NCBI GenBank assembly: GCA_903953615.1
Contig: CAJBKH010000263.1
Coordinates: forward strand, 1 to 17,300
DNA length: 17,300 nt
Direction of reading: 5' to 3'
Origin: an uncultured Bacteroidota bacterium
GTDB taxonomy: Bacteria; Bacteroidota; Bacteroidia; NS11-12g; UBA955
Below, in pieces: positions 1-6,759 of this stretch. The notes beneath the pieces were generated by a model, which was not told the DNA's origin, ran no database searches, and was given only the letters and a program-made list of their open reading frames with translations. The position numbers and the translations under genes were made by a program. The stretch's first letter is position 1. Every line of letters starts with the position of its first letter.

Positions 1-1760
1 ACAAAGATTTAATGGAAAATAACACCTTGGACTGGCGTCAACAAGAAAAGATCAAGGACTTCATAAAAGATCAAAAAAAGTTGGAGAATAAAATTGATCA
101 ACTTAAAAACGAGCAAAAAGCCAAAAATGAAAAGGAGAATCAATTAAATCCAAAGGAGGAAGACCTATTAAAAAAACAAAAAGAGCTAGATAAACTTTTT
201 AATGAATTGTTGACCCCAGAAATGAAGGAAATGTTGAAAAAGCTGGAAGATTTATTAAAACAACAAAACAAGGATGGTATTCAACAACAGATGGAAAAAA
301 TGAAGTTGAACAACGAGGACATGCAAAAACAACTGGACCGCACATTGGAGCAGTTTAAAGCTTTAGAGTTGGAGAAAAAAATGGATGATCAAATCAAAGC
401 TTTAAATGATTTAGCAGAGAAACAAGCTGATTTAGCAGAGAAAACAAAGGATAAATCTGAATCGCAAGAAGCGCTTAAAAAACAACAAGAGGAGATTAAT
501 AAGCAATTTGATGATTTAAAAAAAGAGCAAGAAAATATTGAGAAAAAGAATGATGAGTTAGAATCGCCAATGACCTTAGATGATATGCAACAAGAAGAAT
601 CAGAGGTTGATAAAAACATGGACGAGAGTCAGCAGAATTTAGATAAAAAGCAAAATAAAAAGGCTTCAGAAAATCAGAAAAAGGCTGCCGATAAAATGAA
701 AGAAATGGCGAGTAAGATGGAAAAGAACAAGCAGCAACAAGAAGAGGAGAAGGCTGCTGAGGATTATTTTACATTAAGACAAATATTAGAAAACTTAATT
801 GAGTTAAGTTACCAGCAAGAAGGTTTAATGGGCCAAATGAAAGAGACCAAGAGTTACAATCCGAAGTTTGTGGAATTAAGTGCAAAACAAAGAAAACTTA
901 AAGGTGATGCAAAAATGGTTGAAGACTCTTTACTTGCTTTAAGTAAAAGACAAATACAAATAAAGAGTTTTGTAAATAAAGAAATTTCAGGCATCAATAA
1001 CAATATGGAAAAAGCCATCACTAGTTTTAGTAAAATAGAAATTATGAGTGGCTTGGTTCAACAACAATATGTTATGACTGGTTTGAATAATTTATCAGTA
1101 ATGCTCAGTGAATCATTAAAAAAGATGCAGGAGCAAATGAATGAGAATAAAGATAAAAAACAGGGTGAGGGCCAGTGTAATAATCCAGGAGGTAAAAAGC
1201 CGAAGCCTGGTTCAGGCAAACCAAGCAATGGCAAACCAAAAATGGGTGGTGATGGCTTAAAAAAAATGCAAGAAGGGATTGCCAAACAGTTGCAAGATAT
1301 GAAGAATGGTAAGGAGCAAGGTAAAAATCCATCAAGCGAACAGTTTGCCAAGATAGCAGCTCAACAAGAAGCATTAAGAAGAGAGATTGATAGACTCGAG
1401 AAAATGTTAAAGGAAGAAGGTAAAGCGGGTAGTTTGGGTGATTTAGATAAGACCAAGGAATTAATGGAAAAACAAGAACGCGACTTGGTAAATAAACAAA
1501 TTACTCAAGAAACAATGAAGCGTGCACAAGAAATTGAAACCCGTATGTTAGAACACGAAAAGTCGGAGCGGGAACAAGACCAAGATAATCAAAGAGAGGC
1601 CGAGCAAGCAAAAAATACAAGCCCATCCATTCCACCAACAATTAAATTATACCTTGAACAAAAGGCCAAGGAAATGGAATTATTGAGGAGTTTACCAGCT
1701 GAATTATCGCCATATTACAAAGACAGGGTAAGGGCTTATTTTAAAAAAGTGGGCAGTTAG
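1..1760 (+). CDS. DUF4175-like coiled-coil protein, C-terminal part (5' end outside window)
   Basis: The reading frame is open to the left edge: codons for K-D-L precede the first ATG at 12, so that ATG is probably internal and the gene begins outside the window. The visible 582 residues are very rich in Lys, Glu and Gln and form long predicted coiled coils, roughly residues 10-250 and 430-540 counted from that ATG. Between them lie a less charged helical segment (about 255-380) and a Gly/Pro/Lys-rich linker (about 390-420). It ends in a short conserved-looking tail beginning SPSIPPTIKLYLEQ. The pattern resembles the C-terminal half of large Bacteroidota proteins annotated DUF4175, whose N-terminal half usually carries membrane helices. 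That half is not visible here. Function is unknown. The stop lies 4 nt before tsaB, so the two are probably cotranscribed. Family assignment is from memory of sequence style, not a search. Confidence 0.75.
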   Translation, partial: KDLMENNTLDWRQQEKIKDFIKDQKKLENKIDQLKNEQKAKNEKENQLNPKEEDLLKKQKELDKLFNELLTPEMKEMLKKLEDLLKQQNKDGIQQQMEKMKLNNEDMQKQLDRTLEQFKALELEKKMDDQIKALNDLAEKQADLAEKTKDKSESQEALKKQQEEINKQFDDLKKEQENIEKKNDELESPMTLDDMQQEESEVDKNMDESQQNLDKKQNKKASENQKKAADKMKEMASKMEKNKQQQEEEKAAEDYFTLRQILENLIELSYQQEGLMGQMKETKSYNPKFVELSAKQRKLKGDAKMVEDSLLALSKRQIQIKSFVNKEISGINNNMEKAITSFSKIEIMSGLVQQQYVMTGLNNLSVMLSESLKKMQEQMNENKDKKQGEGQCNNPGGKKPKPGSGKPSNGKPKMGGDGLKKMQEGIAKQLQDMKNGKEQGKNPSSEQFAKIAAQQEALRREIDRLEKMLKEEGKAGSLGDLDKTKELMEKQERDLVNKQITQETMKRAQEIETRMLEHEKSEREQDQDNQREAEQAKNTSPSIPPTIKLYLEQKAKEMELLRSLPAELSPYYKDRVRAYFKKVGS

Positions 1761-1764
1761 TAAG

Positions 1765-2424
1765 ATGAATATTTTATGCATTGAAACATCCGCTGCTTTA
1801 TGCTCAGTTGCTGTTATTAAAGAAGATCAACAATTTTATTTAGAAAGTGAATTAACTATGGCCCATTCTGAAGTATTGATGGGACTGGTGATGGATTGCC
1901 TCGATAAAGCGGGTTGCAAAATGAATGATCTAAATGCGATAGCCTTAAGTGGAGGTCCAGGATCTTACACAGGTTTAAGAATAGGATGTAGCAGTGTTAA
2001 AGGCTTGTGTTTTGGTTTAAACATACCATTGATTGTTATAGATACCTTAAAAATTATTGCAAACGCTGCAAAAAAGAAAACCACGGATTACACGCAATAT
2101 TGGGCCATGATAGATGCACGCAGAATGGAAGTATACCATGCTGTTTTTGATCAAAATTTAAATCAGATAACACAAACGGTAAGTGCCATACTTTCGGACG
2201 AAGATTTTAAACCAAATAATCTCTTTGGTCAAGTAATTTTGTGTGGAGATGGCGCACCAAAATCGACAAATATTTTGAATTTACCTGATGCCAATGTTGT
2301 TGCAAACGCTGAGAGCATGTGTGATTTGGCAAGACAAGCCTACTTAAATTCTGAATTTAAGGAATTGGCTTATTTCGAACCATTTTATTTAAAACAGGCC
2401 AATATTACTGTTTCTAAATCGTGA
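1765..2424 (+). CDS. tsaB: TsaB, tRNA threonylcarbamoyladenosine biosynthesis protein
   Basis: TsaB is the non-catalytic partner of TsaD in the cytoplasmic TsaB-TsaD-TsaE complex, which transfers the threonylcarbamoyl group to A37 of ANN-decoding tRNAs (t6A). The 219-residue product has the ASKHA-fold signatures of the family: an N-terminal strand with IETS (residues 6-9), the glycine-rich SGGPGSYTGLRIG at 62-74, MIDARRMEVY at 115-124, and the typical C-terminal YFEPFYLK. The length is normal. The ATG follows the upstream stop by 4 nt with no Shine-Dalgarno sequence, consistent with translation in an operon with the DUF4175-like gene. The TsaD zinc-binding motifs are absent, as expected for TsaB. 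Neither TsaD nor TsaE is encoded in the window. Confidence 0.95.
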   Translation: MNILCIETSAALCSVAVIKEDQQFYLESELTMAHSEVLMGLVMDCLDKAGCKMNDLNAIALSGGPGSYTGLRIGCSSVKGLCFGLNIPLIVIDTLKIIANAAKKKTTDYTQYWAMIDARRMEVYHAVFDQNLNQITQTVSAILSDEDFKPNNLFGQVILCGDGAPKSTNILNLPDANVVANAESMCDLARQAYLNSEFKELAYFEPFYLKQANITVSKS

Positions 2425-2427
2425 TTG

Positions 2428-2435
2428 TATATTTG
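2428..2435 (+). promoter_or_regulatory. Putative Bacteroidota -7 box (TATATTTG) for the rhodanese gene
   Basis: TATATTTG matches the Bacteroidota primary-sigma -7 consensus TAnnTTTG exactly. It starts 4 nt after the tsaB stop and ends 4 nt before the likely ATG at 2440. No clear -33 TTTG is seen upstream. If active, the transcript would have almost no leader. This is a consensus match only. Confidence 0.45.
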
Positions 2436-2439
2436 CAGT

Positions 2440-3045
2440 ATGAATTTTATTGAATATGCTTCGCTGAACAAGCATAAAATCATTGATGTAAGAGTGCCAG
2501 ATATCTTCGAAAGGGGATTCATACCCAAATCGATTAATATTGGCTTAAATGGTCCATTTGAAGAGCGATTTCAACAATTAAATAGAGACTTTAATGAATG
2601 TCTTGTAATTGTATCTGATAAGAATGAAGAAGCCAAAGAGCGAATTGAAAAAATAGGATATACTAACCTATTGTTTTTAAAGGAGGGGTATGAGGGCTAT
2701 AAATTATCAGAACTACCCATAGACATGGTAATTAGCATCTCGCCAGAAGAGTTTGAATTGGATTTAAACTTTAGAGAAGAGTTGGTTGTAGATGTTAGAA
2801 CGCCAGAAAAATATGCAGAGGGACATGTCATAGACGCCATTAATATTCCTGTAGATGAATTGGAAAACAACATTGAGAATTTGGATAAATCAAAAACCTT
2901 GTATGTTTATTGTGGTGGTGGCTATAGCAGCATGATTGCAAGCAGTGTTTTGCAGAAAAATGGACACAGATTAGTTAAAAATGTATATGGTGGAATAAAA
3001 AAAATTGGAGAGACTAAGGTTCCAATTAAAAAAGCTAAAGCATAA
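2440..3045 (+). CDS. Twin rhodanese-domain protein
   Basis: The 201-residue protein contains two rhodanese-like domains. The first (about 1-95) has DVRVPDIFERG near 16 and an INIGLNG strand, but no cysteine in its active-loop position (IVSDKNEEA), so it should be catalytically dead. The second (about 100-195) has DVRTPEKYAEGHV at 118-130 and the persulfide-forming Cys158 in CGGGYSS. In most active relatives this loop reads C-x-x-G-x-R-S; here the arginine position (163) is serine. The pair resembles the C-terminal half of metallo-beta-lactamase/rhodanese-rhodanese fusions, but no beta-lactamase domain is present. I chose ATG 2440 over an in-frame TTG at 2425 because the TTG overlaps a promoter-like box and adds only five residues. 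A role in sulfur transfer or persulfide sensing is an inference. Confidence 0.85.
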   Translation: MNFIEYASLNKHKIIDVRVPDIFERGFIPKSINIGLNGPFEERFQQLNRDFNECLVIVSDKNEEAKERIEKIGYTNLLFLKEGYEGYKLSELPIDMVISISPEEFELDLNFREELVVDVRTPEKYAEGHVIDAINIPVDELENNIENLDKSKTLYVYCGGGYSSMIASSVLQKNGHRLVKNVYGGIKKIGETKVPIKKAKA

Positions 3046-3050
3046 ATCAT

Positions 3051-4577
3051 TTGATTAAAAAGCAGCTAATATCCTTTATTAAGTTCTCTGTCATTTGGTG
3101 TCTATTTAATGCCTTAATAGGAGGATTTAATCATTTTAATGAAAGACCTAAAGGGGTGCACCAAGGAGCGCAATGCGATAGAGCTTCCATTGCATTAAAT
3201 TATTATCATAACGGGCTTAATTTATTATATCCAGAAGTACACGAAAACCGTTGTAAAGATGGCATTGTTTCTTGTGAGTTTCCGCTTTCAAATTATTTAA
3301 CTGCAGTTGTATACAAATGCCTTAAATACGATGAAAAATATTTTAGAATCCTAACCTTTCTTTTCGTATCAATTGGCATGTATGCTTTGTTATTATTACT
3401 TACCCTGTATATAAAAACACTAGCAGCTTATTTGCTTCTTTTTATTTTGAATACTTCACCAATTCTATTGTTTTATGCTTCGAATTTTATACCAGATGCA
3501 AGTGCTTTGGGCTTAAGTTTAGCAGCATGGTATTTATTTTTCAGACTTTACATCCCTCACCCATATTTGCCAAATGTTAAAAAGCTTGGTTATGTATTAT
3601 TTTTTATACTTTCTATAACCTTGGCAATGGCAAGTAAAACAACCTGTTTTATCCATTGGATGACCATGATGGGCGTCTATATTTTGTCACATTTTAAAGC
3701 ATTAAAAATTGAGTTAACAAATAAAAAATTATTGCTAAGTAGCCTATTGTTTGCCTTAATACTGCCAATAGCATGGCAGCTATGGGCACGACATTTAGGA
3801 AAAACACATAACAGCGAATTTTTTATACTTCACATACCACTCATAACAGATAAAGCAGTTTATCAAAATGCTTGGAATGTATATATAGGAAATTGGCCAC
3901 AAGAAACCTTTACAGGGCCTCTACAATATGTAATTGGTGTATTGTTATTTCTTCCTTTCTTTATCAAAAAATATATTAGCAATGCCTTATGGTATATAAC
4001 CGTTTTGAATACCTTAGGTTGTTTTGTATTCATGGCCATTATGATCAATCAATTCATGTACCATGATTATTACATTCTTTGTTTATTGCCTGCAGTCGCT
4101 TTAAATTGGTTAGCAATTGCATCAGCAGCCACTAAGATAAAATCAAATTTTTGGTGGGTTAAAATAGGTATTCTAGGCCTGCTAATTATAGCCTTAAGGG
4201 TGCAATTTAATTATGGCAGAAACAATCTAGAATCACGCTATACACCTGGTACTTACTGGGAACAATCCCAACAAAAAACAATCGATTATACCTTGTTTAA
4301 AAACAAAATTAACGGGCTTGGCATATCGCGAAAAAATTGTGTTTTGGTGGGCTATGATGGTGCACCTAACAATGTACTTTACCTGTTAGATTTAAATGGA
4401 AGAAGAATTAATAAAGATTTTAATATTGATCAAATAAATGAGGCAGTTAATGAAATCAGGCCACAATATTTAATCAGCAATGATTCCTTGTTTACACTAA
4501 AAATGCAACCCTTTTTCAAGGAATTTAAACTTGTAAGTCAGGAGAAATATTTATCGCTTTATAAAGTGTCTAATTAA
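3051..4577 (+). CDS. GT39-like polytopic membrane protein
   Basis: The 508-residue protein has about ten or eleven predicted transmembrane segments, for example near 8-27, 99-120, 122-142, 150-166, 179-198, 229-246, 283-305, 312-332, 335-360 and 368-384, followed by a soluble C-terminal domain of about 115 residues. A first large loop with QCDRASIALNYYHNG (41-55) and PEVHENRC (61-68) resembles the periplasmic loop of Bacteroidota glycosyltransferase family 39 (PMT/ArnT-like) enzymes, which move sugars from polyprenyl carriers to lipids or proteins. This assignment rests on topology and loop style, so the substrate is unknown. The start is TTG at 3051, 5 nt after the rhodanese stop. No in-frame ATG occurs until about residue 110, which would remove the first helix and the conserved loop. 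The stop overlaps that of the convergent dioxygenase gene. Confidence 0.75.
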   Translation: MIKKQLISFIKFSVIWCLFNALIGGFNHFNERPKGVHQGAQCDRASIALNYYHNGLNLLYPEVHENRCKDGIVSCEFPLSNYLTAVVYKCLKYDEKYFRILTFLFVSIGMYALLLLLTLYIKTLAAYLLLFILNTSPILLFYASNFIPDASALGLSLAAWYLFFRLYIPHPYLPNVKKLGYVLFFILSITLAMASKTTCFIHWMTMMGVYILSHFKALKIELTNKKLLLSSLLFALILPIAWQLWARHLGKTHNSEFFILHIPLITDKAVYQNAWNVYIGNWPQETFTGPLQYVIGVLLFLPFFIKKYISNALWYITVLNTLGCFVFMAIMINQFMYHDYYILCLLPAVALNWLAIASAATKIKSNFWWVKIGILGLLIIALRVQFNYGRNNLESRYTPGTYWEQSQQKTIDYTLFKNKINGLGISRKNCVLVGYDGAPNNVLYLLDLNGRRINKDFNIDQINEAVNEIRPQYLISNDSLFTLKMQPFFKEFKLVSQEKYLSLYKVSN

Positions 4578-5107
4578 ATAAATTTGGGGTCAGTTTCCAT
4601 AACATAGCCACAGCTTTTACAAGTACGCAAATCTTCAGAGCCATAAAATTCTCTAAATCTAGAAAGAAAATCTTTTTCGATATCTTGTAATTCAAAGTAT
4701 GATGAATGCAAAGGATGGTTGCAATTATCACAGAACCATAATAGGCCATCTTTATAGCCTTTTCCTGCTCTCACGCATTCAATTACCAATCCTAACGAAC
4801 CAGCCTGACGTATTGGAGAATGTGGCACTTTTGCAGGTAGCATGAACATATCACCTGCCGTTAAAGGGGTATCTACTGCCTTCCCATCAATTTGTAAACG
4901 CACATTGATTTCGCCTTCTAATTGATAAAAGAACTCTTCGGTTTCATTATAGTGATAATCTTTGCGGGCATTAGGTCCTGCAACTATCATTACTATGAAA
5001 TCGCCCGCATCAACTGTTAAATTTTTATTGCCAATAGGCGGCTTAAGGAGATGCCTATTCTCTTCAATCCATTTATTAAGATTAAAAGGAGGATTAATTT
5101 TACGCAT
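4574..5107 (-). CDS. nbaC: 3-hydroxyanthranilate 3,4-dioxygenase
   Basis: This cytoplasmic cupin opens the ring of 3-hydroxyanthranilate with O2, giving 2-amino-3-carboxymuconate semialdehyde, the precursor of quinolinate and NAD. The 177 residues fit the short bacterial form. Visible iron ligands are His52 and Glu58 (in DYHYNETEEFFYQ) and His96 (VPHSPIR). The substrate-binding arginines Arg48 and Arg100 are also present. A C-terminal rubredoxin-like second metal site is intact, with Cys126/Cys129 (CDNC) and Cys163/Cys166 (CKSC). These positions sit one residue after those of the well-studied Cupriavidus enzyme. It lies 41 nt downstream of asnS on the same strand but has its own promoter-like box. 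No other kynurenine-pathway gene is in the window, so whether it serves NAD synthesis or tryptophan breakdown is open. Confidence 0.95.
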   Translation of the reverse strand: MRKINPPFNLNKWIEENRHLLKPPIGNKNLTVDAGDFIVMIVAGPNARKDYHYNETEEFFYQLEGEINVRLQIDGKAVDTPLTAGDMFMLPAKVPHSPIRQAGSLGLVIECVRAGKGYKDGLLWFCDNCNHPLHSSYFELQDIEKDFLSRFREFYGSEDLRTCKSCGYVMETDPKFI

Positions 5108-5111
5108 GTTT

Positions 5112-5119
5112 CAAACTTA
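5112..5119 (-). promoter_or_regulatory. Putative -7 box (TAAGTTTG) for the dioxygenase gene
   Basis: Read on the minus strand, TAAGTTTG fits TAnnTTTG and ends 4 nt before the ATG at 5107. It lies in the 41-nt gap after asnS, next to a T-rich tract (T8 on the minus strand, about 5123-5130) that might help end asnS transcripts, although no GC-rich stem precedes it. Consensus match only. Confidence 0.4.
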
Positions 5120-5148
5120 ATAAAAAAAATTTAAAAAGAAAGCGAATT

Positions 5149-6666
5149 TTAAGGCAACAAGCGACCATACATTCTAGGGAAAGGAATACTTTCTCTAACG
5201 TGTTTTAATTTGCATAACCAAGTTACCAAACGCTCTAAACCTAAGCCAAATCCAGCATGTGGTACACTGCCATATTTTCTCAAATCTAAATACCATTCAA
5301 AATCAGCCATTGGTAAATCGTGTTCTATAATTTTATCTCTTAGCAGTTGTTCGTTTGTTTCACGCTCACCACCACCAACAATTTCACCATATCCTTCTGG
5401 CGCAAGCACATCAACACCTCTTGCAAATCGTGGATTGTCAGGATTGCGTTTTAAGTAAAATGCTTTTACTTCATGTGGCCAATCGTATACCATTACTGGA
5501 ACATCGAATAGACGGGTAATTACGGTTTCATCGCTTCCACCTAAATCGTTGCCATATCTAAAGTTCTTAGCACTTTCTATCCATTGTGGAATATTGCGTT
5601 GTGATTCTTCTAAATCTTTTAAATCATTTTTAAGATTTGCAATTTTAGTTTGATTGAAGTTAATCTCACCTTTTTTCATACCAGGAACCGCAATTTTTTC
5701 TTCTCTATCTGCGATTTCAGCAATAGTAGATGCAATTTTTGCTTCCACTTCGGCCAATTCATTTTCTAAACTTTTAATACTATTTTGGCCATTAACATCT
5801 TTCTCGCCTTTGATTATTGCAACGGCTTCATCATATGTTAAACGCGGGAATTTTTTGAGACTGCTTTCAAGAACACTGGTATCTCTATCGATTAATTTTA
5901 ATTCAGCTTGGCATTTTTCCAAAACCTCTTTGATAACAAATTGTAAGAAACTTTCAATAAGATCCATGTTTTGATGGATATCATAAAAGGCCATTTCTGG
6001 TTCTATCATCCAAAACTCAGATAAGTGTCTGCGGGTTTTACTCTTTTCGGCCCTAAAGGTTGGTCCGAAGGTATAAATTTTTCCAAAAGCCATGGCCATT
6101 GCTTCGCCATATAACTGACCGCTTTGACTTAAATAAGCCGGGTCCCCGTAAAAATCTGTTTCGAATAAATTTGAGGTTCCTTCGCAGGCATTGCCTGTAA
6201 ATATTGGAGCATCCATTTGCATAAAACCTTCTTTTTGAAAGAAATTATGTATGCTGTAGATAATGGTATTTCTGATTCTAAGAATGGCCCATTGTCTTTG
6301 ACTTCGCAACCATAGGTGCCGTTGGTCCATTAAAAATTCAATGCCATGTTCCTTCTTTGCAATTGGAAATTCTTCGGCAACTTGTATGGTTTTAATGCCA
6401 GTAACTTGCATTTCAAATCCACCAATTTGGCGTTCATCTTTAACCACTGTGCCTGTAATTTCTGCAGCACTTTCGAGGCTTAATTTACCCGCTTGGTCGA
6501 ATTCATCTTCGGATATTTTGTTTTGATCTGCTACACATTGGCACAATCCACTGCCATCACGAAGGTTAATAAATACCAAACCTTTACTATCTCTTCGATT
6601 GGCCACCCAACCTTTAAGTGTTACTTCTTTTCCTTCAAATTCCGACAGTTGCTTTATATAAACCAT
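5149..6666 (-). CDS. asnS: Asparaginyl-tRNA synthetase with coiled-coil insertion
   Basis: AsnRS charges tRNA-Asn with asparagine in the cytoplasm. The 505-residue protein has an N-terminal OB-fold anticodon-binding domain (about 1-105) and a class IIb catalytic core. The core includes the substrate segment LSQSGQLYGEA (179-189), motif 2 around FRAEKSKTRRHLSEFWMIEPE (204-224), and motif 3 GFGLGLERL (472-480). The FWMIEPE wording and absence of an extra aspartyl-type domain favour AsnRS over AspRS. It is about 40 residues longer than the E. coli enzyme because of a Lys/Glu-rich insertion at roughly 290-365 that looks like a helical hairpin. That insertion interrupts the segment between LTYDEAVAII and the conserved YGNDLGGSDE. 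The ATG at 6666 is divergent from rpoN and preceded by a promoter-like box. The 3-HAO gene follows. Confidence 0.96.
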   Translation of the reverse strand: MVYIKQLSEFEGKEVTLKGWVANRRDSKGLVFINLRDGSGLCQCVADQNKISEDEFDQAGKLSLESAAEITGTVVKDERQIGGFEMQVTGIKTIQVAEEFPIAKKEHGIEFLMDQRHLWLRSQRQWAILRIRNTIIYSIHNFFQKEGFMQMDAPIFTGNACEGTSNLFETDFYGDPAYLSQSGQLYGEAMAMAFGKIYTFGPTFRAEKSKTRRHLSEFWMIEPEMAFYDIHQNMDLIESFLQFVIKEVLEKCQAELKLIDRDTSVLESSLKKFPRLTYDEAVAIIKGEKDVNGQNSIKSLENELAEVEAKIASTIAEIADREEKIAVPGMKKGEINFNQTKIANLKNDLKDLEESQRNIPQWIESAKNFRYGNDLGGSDETVITRLFDVPVMVYDWPHEVKAFYLKRNPDNPRFARGVDVLAPEGYGEIVGGGERETNEQLLRDKIIEHDLPMADFEWYLDLRKYGSVPHAGFGLGLERLVTWLCKLKHVRESIPFPRMYGRLLP

Positions 6667-6701
6667 TATTACTTTATTAAAATTGATTGTAATTTAAACC
6701 G

Positions 6702-6709
6702 CAAAATTA
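6702..6709 (-). promoter_or_regulatory. Putative -7 box (TAATTTTG) for asnS
   Basis: On the minus strand TAATTTTG fits TAnnTTTG exactly and lies 35 nt upstream of the asnS ATG. Only 2 bp separate it from the oppositely oriented rpoN box at 6712-6719, so RNA polymerase could probably not occupy both at once. No clear -33 element is seen. Confidence 0.5.
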
Positions 6710-6711
6710 GT

Positions 6712-6719
6712 TTACTTTG
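6712..6719 (+). promoter_or_regulatory. Putative -7 box (TTACTTTG) for rpoN
   Basis: TTACTTTG matches TAnnTTTG at seven of eight positions and is followed by CAC, about 40 nt before the rpoN ATG at 6760. A TTG at 6687-6689 lies about 22 bp upstream and could serve as a -33 element. It is back to back with the asnS box. Confidence 0.4.
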
Positions 6720-6759
6720 CACATATAATTCTGAAAAACGGACTAAAATTTCTATTTTT

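Noticed and set aside
1058..1351. Minus-strand open frames inside the DUF4175-like gene
   Set aside because: They mirror the Lys/Glu/Gln-rich coding strand, giving Leu/Phe/Ser-rich translations with no start context or recognisable domain.
5120..5148. Possible intrinsic terminator after asnS
   Set aside because: A T-rich tract exists on the minus strand, but there is no GC-rich inverted repeat before it.
5210..5974. Plus-strand open frames inside asnS
   Set aside because: They are antisense to a conserved, intact gene and show no domain of their own.
6493..6759. Upstream in-frame extension of rpoN by 89 codons
   Set aside because: It overlaps the opposing asnS gene and the divergent promoter region and has no family similarity; ATG 6760 begins a typical sigma-54 region I.
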